From: Sorex araneus
Taxonomy: Eukaryota; Chordata; Mammalia; Eulipotyphla; Soricidae
Assembly (NCBI RefSeq): GCF_027595985.1
Contig: NC_073302.1
Location: 218,990,354 to 219,054,353, forward strand
DNA: 64,000 nucleotides
Direction of reading: 5' to 3'
Position 1 is the first letter of the stretch. Each line of letters begins with the position of its first letter. Below the pieces are notes generated by a model that was given only the letters and a program-made list of their open reading frames with translations, searched no databases and was not told the origin of the DNA. Positions 35,501-46,020 of the stretch are shown here, piece by piece. Both the position numbers and the translations under genes were made by a program.

Positions 35501-37234
35501 AACTTTATCTTTTCTAAGTTTAATGAAAAATCAGATTTTCATCATTCCGTATAGTAGGTATGGATTTAAAGTTTATGGATTTTTTTAATGCTATGATACT
35601 GTTCTTCTACCTCTATTGTGTTGAGAACTTTTATTATAAACGGGTGCTAAATCTTTTTCAGCATCTCTATGTTATCACATCATTTTTTCCCCTTTAGTCA
35701 TTGGTACAATGTATTTAATTGATTTGCATAGGATAATCATCATTGTGCACCTGGAATAAACATCACTTGGTTATGGTGTAGATCCTTTCCGTATGTTGTC
35801 AAATGTTACTGGTATTTCATTGGAAGTTTGAGGTCTATGTCCATCAGGCATTGATTTGTAGCTTTTTTTTTTTTTTTTGGTCATGTACTTGTTTGGTATT
35901 CAGATAGTGTTGCTATATTTTTCTCATTGTTCTTATTGTATGTTGTTATTACTTTAAATAAATGGTCATTTCAGTTTTAAAGAGTTTACTCCATTACTAC
36001 ATACTGACATCTTAACAAACAAGCAGGGTAAAACTGATTTTAAACTTTCTAACATGTCATTTTATAATTTTTAAATATACCCTTTAAAAATTATAATCTG
36101 ATTACAGTGTTTTGAAAGAGAGCTTTAACATAATGTCACCTCAGTCTAAATCAGTTATCTATCTCTTTTAGTCATTATATTCTTTTTTTTTTCTTTTTGG
36201 GGTCACACCCAGGGTTACTCCTGTCTCATGCACTCAGCATGTACTCCTGGCGGTACTCGGGGGACCACATGGGATACTGGGAATCGAACTCGGGTCGGCC
36301 ACATGCAATGCCCTACCCGCTGTACTATTCCTCCAGCCCCTACTCATTATATTCTAACATTCTTCTGTATCATAATAAAATTATCCTATCCTCATAGGTC
36401 TTGAATAAAGAAACATTTTAAATTACATTTTTTGGAAGGGAGTTGAGGGCCACACCCAACGTTGCTCAGGGATTACCCTGGTTCTGCACTCGGAGATTAT
36501 TCCTGGCAGACTCAGGAACATGTTGGGTGTTGGGCATTGGACCCCAGTTGATTGCTTTCAAGGCAAGTGCATCACTCAGTTTTACCACATAAGAATGATT
36601 TTTCATTGAAAATTACTTAGCATATGTAGATGCCTTTAAACATTAGGTATCAAGGTATTTTGGCTTTAATTTTTACACGAGGAAGTTGTCATTTATATTA
36701 ATAAGAATTCCTAAACATGTTGCCAATTCTCTTATCCTCTAAAGTTAAATTGTAATTAGAATACGAACAAAATCTCTGTAAATTGAACCAAATTAGGTGG
36801 ATGTTTCTAAATTTGAAAGTAATATAGGTTTGTGTTGTTCTTTTTCTATCCTCAGATATTTCAGCGTATATTAAAAACTAGTGTTTAAGATTAGACTAAT
36901 TTACATTGTCATTTGCTGGGTATAAGCATTTCTATTTAGATTAAAATTAAAATGTTCAGACTTTTGTTAGGTTGTAAAGATAAGACAGGAGTAGAAGCAA
37001 GCCTGCAAAAAGCACGGAGTCCACTCTGGGTGATATTGGTGCTTTTTCAGACTGGCTTTATAGCACTTTGTTATTATGTAGAGTTATTATTAGGATAGCA
37101 ATTAAGGTCAAAATGTTAAAATTAGTTGGTTTTTAAGTACCTAACGTTATGTTTTGTTTGTCATAGGAAACGTTTTCCTAAAGCATGGTTCAGAGCTGAG
37201 AATCATTCCTAGAGATCGTGTTGGACGTTGTTAA
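26576..37234 (+). CDS. UFM1: UFM1, ubiquitin-fold modifier 1 precursor (6 exons)
   Basis: Spliced CDS: 26576-26577, 26655-26711, 29369-29426, 30466-30505, 32158-32190, 37167-37234, giving 85 residues and a stop. All introns are GT-AG. The protein begins MSKVSFKITLTSDPRLPYKV, spans a ubiquitin-like beta-grasp fold, and ends Val82-Gly83-Arg84-Cys85. From family knowledge, UFSP proteases remove the last two residues to expose Gly83; UBA5 (E1), UFC1 (E2) and UFL1 with DDRGK1 (E3) then attach it to lysines, notably on ribosomal protein RPL26 at the ER, for ribosome quality control and ER stress tolerance. Length and sequence fit mammalian UFM1 exactly. The one difference I recognise from human is Arg84 instead of Ser, in the discarded tail. 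The start codon is split AT|G over exons 1-2. Full conservation and intact splice sites argue for the real gene, not a retrocopy. Confidence 0.97.
26655..26711 (+). CDS. UFM1: UFM1 exon 2
   Basis: Follows a pyrimidine-rich acceptor ('ctttctctctcag'). Supplies the G of the start codon, then Ser2 to Lys19 and two bases of Val20: the first beta hairpin. Donor gtgagt at 26712. Intron 2 is 2657 bp. Confidence 0.96.
27940..28100 (-). mobile_element. possible old L1 3' end in UFM1 intron 2
   Basis: 'gttgagattccgtgatatat' then 'ccatacctatcaccattaca' and 'cacccaccacctccac' resemble reverse L1 3' ends elsewhere in the window. Divergence is high. Confidence 0.4.
28130..28249 (-). mobile_element. SINE in UFM1 intron 2
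   Basis: T-run, 'ggggtcacacccagcgatgc', 'tactcctggcggtgctcagg', truncated at 'gctgggaatcaaa', so the tRNA-like head is missing. Confidence 0.85.
28555..28713 (-). mobile_element. old SINE in UFM1 intron 2
   Basis: 'gtgggacaccagtgatcaga', 'agttactcctggctcttgct', 'gtgcaaggcaagcaccataa', 'tgcactatttctttggccc'. Confidence 0.75.
29035..29150 (+). mobile_element. possible degenerate SINE in intron 2
   Basis: 'gacaagggaaatagctcaac' and 'gagtttgatcaccagcacca' resemble a tRNA-like head and B box, followed by a short body. It lies about 220 bp upstream of exon 3. Confidence 0.45.
29369..29426 (+). CDS. UFM1: UFM1 exon 3
   Basis: Acceptor 'tttgtatctag', donor gtaagt at 29427. Encodes the end of Val20 to Glu39 (LSVPESTPFTAVLKFAAEE), the second strand and main helix of the fold. 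Intron 3 is 1039 bp. Confidence 0.97.
30466..30505 (+). CDS. UFM1: UFM1 exon 4
   Basis: Acceptor 'ctctcttttag', donor gtaaga at 30506. Encodes Phe40 to Asn52 (FKVPAATSAIITN) and the first base of Asp53. Intron 4 is 1652 bp. Confidence 0.97.
30553..30712 (+). mobile_element. old SINE in UFM1 intron 4
   Basis: 'ttggggtctgggatagtgca', 'ctggtttgagtctagtatgc', and 'ctctgagcatcactatggtt' follow the SINE order with strong divergence, just past exon 4. Confidence 0.55.
30993..31157 (-). mobile_element. SOR-like SINE in UFM1 intron 4
   Basis: T-run, 'tgggtcacacccagcaatgc', 'gggaccatatgggatgctgg', 'gaacccgggtcggcctcgtg', 'gtgttatcactccagcccc'. Well preserved. Confidence 0.93.
31499..31712 (+). mobile_element. 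L1-tail-only insertion in UFM1 intron 4
   Basis: A perfect 21-bp duplication (31478-31498 and 31713-31733, beginning aaaatgtttctc) brackets about 214 bp. The insert has G-rich sequence, 'gaatggacactggtggaggg', 'tgaatctgtaactctaccct' and an A-rich tail: an L1-type 3' end with no ORF2. Confidence 0.85.
32158..32190 (+). CDS. UFM1: UFM1 exon 5
   Basis: A 33-bp exon; acceptor 'cttattttccag', donor gtgagt at 32191. Encodes Asp53 to Ala63 (DGIGINPAQTA) and the first base of Gly64. Intron 5 is 4976 bp, the largest, and mostly L1. Confidence 0.97.
32505..33400 (-). mobile_element. L1 3' part in UFM1 intron 5, minus orientation
   Basis: From the tail inwards: 'atgggtcattgtgagataca', C-rich 3' UTR (32580-32720), then reverse ORF2 C-terminal sequence ('tccatgtccatccattttac', 'ctagtctgttctcaggcact', 'gttattgtgaacagtgctac'). 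Broken throughout. It lies antisense to UFM1. Confidence 0.85.
33400..36000 (-). mobile_element. ancient L1 fragments in UFM1 intron 5
   Basis: Reverse L1 sequence in patches: 'ttctggttaacatgggcata'-like segments at ~33850, 'ccccaaagtgggattgttgg' at 33911, 'aatttgcatctctctactgg' at 34118, 'cctagtgatctttatcttca' at ~34552, 'agcaccatttattgaagtta' at ~34840, and RT-region remnants to ~35950. A SINE interrupts it at 34165-34302. No open frame. Confidence 0.65.
34165..34302 (-). mobile_element. old SINE nested in L1, intron 5
   Basis: 'ggaaatcactcctgatggag', 'gtgcaaggccaacagcttga', 'cccctatgctatctctcgag'. Confidence 0.7.
36184..36343 (-). mobile_element. SINE with 12-bp TSD, intron 5
   Basis: 'tcattatattct' at 36172-36183 and 36344-36355. 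T-run, 'ttggggtcacacccagggtt', 'gaactcgggtcggccacatg', ending 'tattcctccagcccc'. Confidence 0.92.
36425..36590 (-). mobile_element. old SINE, intron 5
   Basis: 'gggccacacccaacgttgct', 'cagggattaccctggttctg', 'aggcaagtgcatcactcag'. It lies about 580 bp before exon 6. Confidence 0.75.
37167..37234 (+). CDS. UFM1: UFM1 exon 6, coding part
   Basis: Acceptor 'tttgtttgtcatag'. Encodes the end of Gly64 to Cys85 (NVFLKHGSELRIIPRDRVGRC) and TAA at 37232-37234. Gly83 (223-225 of row 37201) is the conjugating residue; CGT for residue 84 is at 37226-37228. Confidence 0.97.
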
Positions 37235-37690
37235 TATCTGCTACTTGGAATGTGCGATTGCCTTTCAGAATAAATATGGATATTGTTGTAAAATCAAGAC
37301 CAGACCTTTGAATACTGTGGAAACAGCAGTAGTTGATGAGATGGTGAAAGGTGGCTGTCTCTTCTTGCTCACTCTCCTTACACGAAGAGAGAGTGAGTTC
37401 TTTTGACTTGAGGGTACAATTGCCATAGAAGATCAATCTTTCTTTGCTACCTCACAACATACACAGGTAGTTCATTTGGGATAAATGAATTATCCACTGT
37501 TTTTATAATTGTAGAATGCTTCTGATAATTATTTTGGAGAACATTTTAAAATGTAAAGGGACTGGAATATTTGTTAGAAAATATAAAGAATTATGTATCC
37601 TACATGGCAGTTTGATGTATTGATTGTTGATAAGAAGTTGAATTCTTAATTATGTACATTTTCTAATAAAAATATTATTAGACAGACATA
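37235..37690 (+). other. UFM1: UFM1 3' UTR, proximal part
   Basis: Sequence after the stop, low in repeats, up to the first good polyadenylation signal. Mammalian UFM1 can have longer 3' ends, so the UTR may continue; further AATAAA motifs exist downstream, for example 39881-39886. Confidence 0.6.
37665..37670 (+). terminator. UFM1: candidate UFM1 polyadenylation signal
   Basis: AATAAA in 'ttttctaataaaaatatt', about 430 nt after the stop codon. This would be the proximal 3' end. Confidence 0.55.
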
Positions 37691-38109
37691 ATGGGTACTT
37701 GACTGTTTAAAGTTTTATCATTAGGCTTCAAATTTCAGCATTCATCCAATTTTTGATTCAGTATAAAAAGTAATTACATTTTTGATCTAGCACTATAAAA
37801 TTGTTAACCGCAGCAAAAGATGTTAACTATGAACTCCAGTACATGTTATGGTGAGAATTGAAAGTAAAGCAGAAGTATCCTTTGCTGAGTTACGAGTCCC
37901 TTTGTTAATCTTGTTTAATCACAATCCAGAAAAGAGGAATTCTCAAAGAAAAATTGTCTTTTTTGAGGATATTGTTTCTAAATAGTGTTCAGGTAAAGAC
38001 AACTGTTGGGGGGGGCACTGAATTTCAAAAGAAAGCTTAAGGAAATGCTAATTAACTGTCTAATTAATGAAGACTCAACACTTAAGTCATTATTAAAGAA
38101 TAGTTACAG

Positions 38110-38262
38110 AACCGAAGCGATAGTACAGTGCATAGGGCACTTGCTTTGCATGCTGTTGACCTGTGTTCAATCCCTCGCATCCCATATGGTCACCTGAACA
38201 CAGAGCCATTAGTAACTCCTGAGCACTGCTGGATGTGATCCCAAGACAAAATTTTAGAAAAG
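38110..38262 (+). mobile_element. SOR-like SINE
   Basis: 'accgaagcgatagtacagtg', 'tgtgttcaatccctcgcatc', 'ccatatggtcacctgaacac', 'tggatgtgatcccaagac'. 37691-38109 shows no gene; it may be UFM1 distal 3' UTR. Confidence 0.88.
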
Positions 38263-38783
38263 GAATAATTAAAATATTGTATTAGAAATACAGGACTGGG
38301 TTGATGGAGAACAAGAAAGAAATGAAAAAGTGAAGAACAAAGTTACAGCAAAATGTCACAGTAAAAGTAAAAGCCAATACAGTACATAAAATTGCAGAGG
38401 GCTTTTGGGAATACAATATTTAACATAGATATATAGAGCAGAAGATTATTGGTGAAAACCAAAGTTTTAGGCATTTCAAACAAAGATATCACAGTGATCC
38501 AGAACCAGTGCACGCCCTGCTTCATGCCTCTAGGCAGACCTGTGTTGGTCTCGATCTTTCTAGATCTAAAGAATAATAACTTTTCAATATCTAGTGTGGA
38601 TTATTTGTGAATAAGGTATCTTTTGTAATAAGTATTTACCCAAGTGTGTTGCAATAGCCTCCCTTCCATAATTACTAAGTACTGATAAAAAATTGGCAGG
38701 GACATGGGTTAAAGAGGGAATATACTAAAGAGAATCATTATCTGAAGGTGACATTGGTAGCTATGTTTAAAAAATTAACCAGG

Positions 38784-39074
38784 GGGTTGGAATGATAGTA
38801 CAATGGATAGGGCATTTAAATACGGTTAACCCGGGTTCAATTCCTGGCTCCAGTATGGTCCCCCAAGCACTGCCAGAAGTAGTTCCTGTGTGCAGAGCTA
38901 GGAGTAACCCCTGAGCATCGCAGGGTAGCGTGGTAGCACTGTCATCCCGTTGTTCATCAATTTGCTCGAGCAGGCACCATATAACATCTCCATTGTGAGA
39001 CTTGCCAATATGCCAAAAACAGTAACAAGTCTCACAATGGAGCATCGCATGGTGTGATGCAAAAAGCCAAAAAA
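38784..39074 (+). mobile_element. SOR-like SINE interrupted by a second SINE piece
   Basis: The host SINE runs from 'ggggttggaatgatagtaca' to 'ctgagcatcgca' (38922) and resumes at 39040-39049 with the duplicated 'gagcatcgca', then 'tggtgtgatgcaaaaagcc' and an A tail. Confidence 0.9.
38923..39039 (-). mobile_element. nested long-type SINE fragment with 5' inversion
   Basis: Flanked by a 10-bp duplication 'gagcatcgca' (38913-38922, 39040-39049). The left part is minus-strand SINE tail ('tagcactgtcatcccgttgt' to 'ctccattgtgagacttg'). The right part is plus-strand body ('atatgccaaaaacagtaaca' to 'tctcacaatgg'). The two halves form a 17-bp inverted repeat. Confidence 0.85.
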
Positions 39075-40480
39075 AAAATAAGTAGATGTACTTCAGTTTG
39101 ACAGGAAACAGCTGGATTCTGAACTTGAAAGGAAAAATAATGGTTGAGATAGGAAAAATACACTATTGATATATAGGGGAAATTATATTTTTATACACAA
39201 TTTTATGTTTGAATCCCTGGTGTTTAACAATATTAAGTTTCATCCAAATGAATGCCTATTCCCTGAAATTTTTATTTAGGTTTCTCTCATTCTATTGCTC
39301 TCACAAACCCTGTTTCATTTCAAAAAAGGTCATTTTGTCCAATATCATGTAATTTGTATAATTTTTTTTCAGTGTTTGAAAAATGTTTTGTATTTCTCAA
39401 AAACATTTCTTAACCCAGACATTTTGTTTTTAAGTGTAATCTGTAAATTCTTTGTGCAGAACATTTTAAAGTATTGAAATGCATGACTGAGCACATAGTT
39501 AACATCGTATGAAAATACATTTTTGTTGCACAATAATTGTTATGTCTCCTTTTTTATTGGAGTTCTTTGCACACTTGAGTCAATGTTCAACAAATGTAGT
39601 ACAAAAGTGAAAAGAGGGAATGCAAAGATGATGAATGATTGTGGATGATCATAGAAATGAGCTAATTTCAAATGCCAGTTTATATTACAAAAATATAAAG
39701 GTTGTATCAATTGTACAGACTAGTATTTCCTGAACCTGGGTAATTATCAGTAAAACCTACAGAAAAAAAAACCACATAATTTTAGAAACCACCCTTCAAG
39801 TATGTCTCATTAAGTCTATAACAGCGTATGTGATCTCTGTTTAGAAAAAGCATTTCATTTTGTAGCTGTATTTGAGAATTAATAAAACCAACTTGTTTAC
39901 TTTGTAGATGAACAAAACAGGATGAGTGGTCAGTCCCAAGAGTATGTTCTAGAGTCTAGGAAAGTACAGAAATGTGTATTACTGAACAGCCTTACTGGTA
40001 GTGAAGAAACCCCTTTAAGTGTTTCACACTCATAATCTCATAGTGATATATGTTTTATTTATCAAAATACTTTAAGAAAAAGTAAGATGAAAGCAATGCT
40101 GCTTTACCTTTCTTCTTAAATTAAGGTTAAAAATGGGTACTTTCTTTTGCCCAAGAGGCTTGAAATATTTGTGACTTGGGAACATTGGAATTCTTTAATA
40201 GAGCAAATTGAAGCTAACTTAGTATATGATAATAGTCTCAATGCTATTATTAGACTGCAAATCACAAGAACCTGGTGTTAAATATATAAATAAATCATGT
40301 ACTCTGTGAATTGCATATGTACTTCCTTTAGAAACTTTTGTTGATCAAATACTGTCAAATATTTGTGTTAAATATGTTGATGGATTTGTTAATTTATTCA
40401 AAACAATGCCAAATTACTTCTATTTTATAGAAGGATGGTTTAAAGAATTTGATGTTTTTGAGGCCAGGGAGCTGTAACCC
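39075..40480. other. no gene seen; possible distal UFM1 3' sequence
   Basis: AT-rich sequence with no recognised repeat and an AATAAA at 39881-39886. A tRNA-like remnant ('gtatacatgcttaacatgta') lies at ~40487-40510. Confidence 0.45.
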
Positions 40481-40719
40481 ATTGGTAGTATACATGCTTA
40501 ACATGTATACGGCATCATTTGATTCTCTTTTATCACCCAAAAGAAAAGTATTGTTAAAATAACAGTGTATTTCTTATCTGTGGTAATAGAACACTGGATG
40601 AGGAAATACAGTAAGAGGGTAGCCTATTTTACCCTTGACCCTGGTATTTAGAGAAGGCAGAGATGGAAAGAAATCAAACGGGAAAGAAGTGAATATGAAC
40701 TAATGGGTAACAAGCACGT

Positions 40720-40986
40720 GGGCTTCAGCTATATGCTGAAGGTGATAGGACAGCGGGGAAATCCAAAACACAGACTCAGCAAAACTTGAAATATGAGATA
40801 TAAGTTGCCACCACTGGGACTTTGTAAGTTGACAGGCAGGAGTGGAGTGGGGGTTGGGGCAGGGAGGGAATATAGGAACACTGGTGGAGGGAAGTTGATA
40901 TGGTGGTGGGATTGGTGTTGAAATATTATATGCCTAAGGCTCAACTATCAATAACTTTGTAAATCACAGTTCTTTAATAAAACTAC
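40720..40986 (+). mobile_element. L1-type 3' end
   Basis: G-rich segment ('gagtgggggttggggcaggg'), 'ggaacactggtggaggga', 'tgttgaaatattatatgcct', 'ctttaataaaac'. The 5' edge is unclear. Confidence 0.7.
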
Positions 40987-42303
40987 TATAGTAATGGTGT
41001 GTAAAATTGTATTCACTGATTTTGAAACTTTACATCATCCTGGGAGAGTTTTTTTTTAATATATTTTTAGATCTCTTGCATTACCAATTTAAAAAATATA
41101 TATATATACGTGAGTTTAAATTCATTTTTCAGAGTAATGGATATATGTATAATGGTTGTAAACTGCATTACATTTGTATATGAAGTGTATATGATACAGG
41201 ACATTAAGTTAAAGCTGAAATATTACGTAGTGGTACGACTTGAAAGTGTAGTACCATGGTTACATATTTATCACCCCATCATACAGTGCTTTTAATTTAT
41301 ATATCTTGGGTTATATAGTTACAAGAGTAATCCCTTATGAATTACTGTTTCAACTGGTATGTTGCTGAAAAATCCCTCTAATGTACAAATTGTGGAACTG
41401 CCCTTTGATGTTGCTGGCATGGATAAAGCTTTACTTAAATCAGACTATTTAATTAAACCATAAATTGAAATAAACAGTCTCAAACGCACAATCTTCCAGT
41501 CTATTATCCTCCAAATTGGCAAAGCTAGATATCTGAAACTCATTAAATATTTTCTTTCTTGCCATAGCAAACTAATCACAATTTTATTGATTTTATTTGC
41601 AAGATATATCTCATGCTGACCTCCTCTATTTAAAGCCCTCATCATCTTATACACTATTGTTAAAACCTGCAGTCTTTCATTTATTTTGCCACACTTTGTA
41701 GTAATGAGCTTTTTGACATGGGAACACCATTTCTATTACTCAAAATCAGTGAGACCATTTAAGAACTTGTCTTGGTTCAGAATCATCTGTTACCATCACT
41801 CTTTTCTCCAGTTCGTTTAATTTCTCTGTCACATTCTTACACTCCATGCCTTTCCTTTCTCTAAGTGTCTATCGAACACCTGACTCATTCAAACTTACGA
41901 GCCAGGGCTCTCACAAGCAAAGTTAAGTACTTCGCAACCACAGCATATATTCATTATAATAATTATGAAATACAAAAATATAATACCTTAGTCTAATTTC
42001 AACTTTACATTTTAAGAGTATGAGATTCCCGTTTGATGTTGGGTTTTCATATTATTTTGCATATAGCAGACAATTATTGCAAGACTTGCATAGAAGAAAA
42101 CTTTCAGTGTTAAAACTCTTTGTATTATACCTAGTAATTTCTATAGCCTGAAAGTTTTATTAACCAATATATTCATATTCATCTCCATTTCTTTGAGAAT
42201 TTTTTGTGTATTTATAATGGGTTAATCACTTTCAAGAGTGCAAGACCATTTAAAATATAAAATAGCTGTGTCATGGGCATTGCTAACTACTGGAGACAGA
42301 ATA
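40987..42303. other. no gene seen
   Basis: Apparently single-copy AT-rich sequence. An open frame at 41445-41654 on the minus strand (69 codons) matches no family that I know and has no support. Confidence 0.55.
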
Positions 42304-42466
42304 TTTTTGTTTATTTGGGGCCACACCAGCAATTCCCAGGGGTCCTCTCGGTTCTCTGCTCAAGGATCACTGCTGGTGTGCTCAGGGGACTGTGTAATGC
42401 TGAACCCGGATCAGCTGCATAGAAGGCAAGTGCCTCCACCCCAGTGCTGTCTTTCCATTTCCTAGA
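42304..42466 (-). mobile_element. old SINE
   Basis: 'ttggggccacaccagcaatt', 'caaggatcactgctggtgtg', 'gaacccggatcagctgcata', 'aggcaagtgcctccacccc'. Confidence 0.75.
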
Positions 42467-42585
42467 TGGAATATAAAGTTCATAGCTTCCTAAAAGTACA
42501 CATTTTAAAAGCAAATACCTACTAGTAACGTAGTGATATGATAGTAACAATGTGTATCCAACCCATTTTTAAGATACCAAGTACT

Positions 42586-42791
42586 GGTGCTGGAACGATA
42601 GTACAGTGGGTAGAGGGTTTGCTTTAAACACAGCCAACCTAAGTTCGATTCCTGACATCTCCTGTGGCCTCCAGAGTGCCGTCAGGAGTAATTCCTGAGT
42701 GCAGAGCCAAAACTAACCCTGAGCACTGCTGGGTGTGACCCATAAAGGCAAAAAAAAAAAATAAGTAAAATTGAATAAATAATATTAAATG
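42586..42791 (+). mobile_element. SOR-like SINE with short TSD
   Basis: 'ccaagtact' at 42577-42585 and 42792-42800. Head 'ggtgctggaacgatagtaca', B box 'aagttcgattcctgac', end 'tgggtgtgacccataaaggc' and an A-rich tail. Confidence 0.9.
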
Positions 42792-42927
42792 CCAAGTACT
42801 GTTAGGAACTTTGCATATATTATCTCTTTTAATGCTTAATAGTGCCACAAAATGGCAGCATTTGTTTTGTCTCCTAAAGAAATCAGGCTTTCATATATTG
42901 TGTCCAACATTAAGCAGTTTTGGTTCT

Positions 42928-43178
42928 GGCTGGAGAGATAGTACAGCAGGTAGGGCGTTTGCCTTGCACATGGCCGACCCGGGTTCACTTCCTCCGTCTC
43001 TCTTGAAGAGCCTGGCAAGCTACCAAGAGTATCCCACCCACATGGCAGAGCCTGGCAAGCTACCCATGGCGTACTCGATATGCCAAAAACAGTAACAACA
43101 AGTCTCACAATGGAGATGTTACTGGTGCCCGCTCCAGCAAATTGATGAGCAACGGGATGACAGTGAATCAGTGATGAT
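42928..43178 (+). mobile_element. long-type SINE
   Basis: 'ctggctggagagatagtaca', 'cgacccgggttcacttcctc', 'gatatgccaaaaacagtaac', 'gagcaacgggatgacagtga'. Confidence 0.92.
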
Positions 43179-44750
43179 TATAAGTATCTTGTGTAAAAGT
43201 CCATGATGTGAAAACTATGGATGCACTCATTTATTTTTAAGTATTTTTCTAAAATCCAAAATGATGTGTCTGGAAGGGGCTCATAGCTTACTACTGAACA
43301 TTTCCATGATCTCTATTTGCTTGAAAATTTTAACAGTAATCCACATGTGCACACTTAAAGACTTAAACATATATGCACTTATAACAACAAATAGAATTAT
43401 GAGCAATTCTGTGACAACAAATATGTTGATTTGATTTATGATAAGAATTATAATAGTTGGTTTATGATTCTGTTTGCTGCTTCGCTATATAGAAAGTACC
43501 GTGGTAATTCAGTCACTGGATGTAAAACACTGGCCAAGGTTGGCAGTCAAATCCAGAGTTCGTTTTTGGCATAAATCTCTTATTTTCTGGCAAAATTTGT
43601 TAGCAATGTAAAAGCTGTTATTGAGAGCATATTGTGATGATGCATCATGTCAATATTTGTTTGGCTGAGTAACACTGTGGATTTAATAAATTAATTCTTA
43701 AATGCACAATTTACAACTGATGGGCTGTTTTAGAAATAAACCATGTGATATTTGCTGTCTGTGCCACAAACATTTTGACATCCTAAATGGAGATGAAAGC
43801 TCTTATTTGCTAGTTAAATGTATGGATAGATTATAAAGTTTTTTTAATTCTTCTTATTTGTACACATTATGAAGAATGAAACATAATTGAGTATTTGTGC
43901 TATAAATGTCTTCATCCACTGTGACCTCTACAATTTGTCAGTACTATCTGTTGGACTCTAACTCAACATTCTCAGTTTGGGCATAATATTATAAGATGCC
44001 TTAAAATTCTGTCAAATTATTGAGTCATTTTTTGTTTGTTGAACATATAAGAAAGATATCAACTTTGAGTTTAAATCTTAAATCTAAACATAATCTAGTA
44101 AATAATCATCATTCACCTTTTTTCTTCCTGAAAAAGCTCATGTGAGCAAGTAATATATTTTAATAGGGGCTACACCTTTAGCTCCAAGGTGGACAGGGCC
44201 ACTCAGAGTGCCAAGTGCTAGAGCAGGGATGCAGCACTAAACTTGAAGCCATCACATATTAGACAGAATGACGCCTGCCCAGCCACTATTTTCCTAACTC
44301 CAACAACTAATATTGAGCTTTTACTATGTTTTATATTCTCTTTAATCCTCATTCTATTCTATAAGGTAATGAATGATATGTTTTCAGTTGAGTTGATATT
44401 AAGTTTATAAATTGATACTTTCAGGAGAAATGTAATTTGAGTATCTTCATGTAATGCACATCAAAAATATAATTCAAACCATAACTAAAGCATCAGTCAG
44501 GATATACACCCTCAGCTGACACATTACATAACCCCTGTGATTAGGATTCTGGTAAATTAATTTAGTTCAAACCCAGAACTTCCCATTTAACTCCTCCTTC
44601 TTCCACTTCCTCCTACCACCCTGACCTACTTTATAACCAATCCTTGCAGACAGCTAAGACCAGTGAGATGGTCAGTTGTCATTATTAGAAAATTTTCCAG
44701 CCATTTTCATTTTCTTCATGCTACTTCAGTGTCTATTCATTTTATCTTGA
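43179..44750. other. no gene seen
   Basis: About 1.5 kb of apparently unique AT-rich intergenic sequence. Confidence 0.6.
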
Positions 44751-44905
44751 TATGGGGGCCAAATCTGGTGGTGCTTGGGATTTACTCCTGGCTCTGCACT
44801 AAGGGGATCAATCCTGGTAGGGCTTGGGGACTATATTGTGTGCCAGAATTTAAACCCAGGCCAACCATGTGCAAGGCAACCTTCTGTACTGTGTCTCTGA
44901 CCCCT
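44751..44905 (-). mobile_element. old SINE
   Basis: 'gcttgggatttactcctggc', 'aacccaggccaaccatgtgc', 'ttctgtactgtgtctctgac'. Confidence 0.75.
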
Positions 44906-45070
44906 CAATCTCTATTTTTTTTAATTCTTCCATTTCTTTATTCGGATATAGATTTGATGGTGCTGTTAAGTGAATGAAACTTGTTCACTACTCTTTAGAG
45001 TTCAAAATCCAGGATTCTGCATCTTGGCGAGCCCGGTGGGATGGCCATGATCTTAACCACCGTTGTTGTA

Positions 45071-45262
45071 TGTATTTTTTTTGTTTGTTTGGGGGAGTAC
45101 GCCCAGTGATGTCAAGGGATTGCTCATGGTTCTGCACCCAGAGATCACTCCTTACATGGCTCAAAGGACATATGAGATGCTGGGGATGGTACCAGGGATG
45201 CGACCCAGGTTGGCTGAATGCAAGAGAGGAGCACTTCTTCTGTACTCTCTCTTGGGCGCCAC
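45071..45262 (-). mobile_element. old SINE
   Basis: 'gggggagtacgcccagtgat', 'cccagagatcactccttaca', 'gacccaggttggctgaatgc', 'tctgtactctctcttgggc'. Confidence 0.7.
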
Positions 45263-46020
45263 GGTTGGAAGTCTTATTGGATGTTTGTTTGTTTTTTCAC
45301 TATTTAAAGCCCACAATAACCCCTGAACATCACCACTTCCTGCTTAAAAACTTTTAGCCTGCCTTGGATAATGTAAGTGGTCTCTTGTAAAGAACAGAGG
45401 AGCCCTAAAGCCAAGGCCAACAAATCCGGAGATATATTGAGAAACCATAAGTAAAGCCAAACAGAACAAAACTAGAAAATAGACCAAATGACAGAAACAT
45501 TAATGGTAGAGTTTAGGATGCTTAAGATTCAGGAATTAGGATTAAAATAAAAATTCTAAAACAGAAGATAGCCAGCAAACAAATGTATTATAAAAAGGTC
45601 GAGATGTGGTAGGTATTTAGGGGTACATATGTCAAGAGAGGGTGGCATGAGGTGAGTAAATTAGTGTTAGGTGTTCACAAATCAAAAATGTAATTTGACA
45701 CAACTACTGTCCCAGTCAAGAAGTAGAAGGAAATGTGAAGTTAATGATCTGTTCAGTGTCTAAATATTCAATGCATTTCGGTCTTGTGTGAGCTAAAAAA
45801 CCATATCGGGAAGATGCTTAAATAGATGTGCCAGTTAATACGCAGGCAAAAACAAGTGTGCATTTTAGAAACGTCACTGTGAAAAAACTATACATATAAT
45901 AATGGTGTATTTAATGTACTTTTTCAGTTAAGATTGTTCTTGTGAGAAAGGGATGATAAAGTTAACCAGTGAAATAATACGACGCATAAAGAAAGTTACT
46001 GCAATTTTAAATGTAAGCCT
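45263..46020. other. no gene seen
   Basis: No recognised repeat or coding sequence. Confidence 0.55.

Noticed and set aside
26576..37234. UFM1 as a processed pseudogene
   Set aside because: Five introns with GT-AG sites, a CpG island promoter and a fully intact frame rule this out.
41445..41654. Minus-strand ORF of 69 codons in single-copy DNA
   Set aside because: Length is within chance for AT-rich DNA of this size and no motif is visible.
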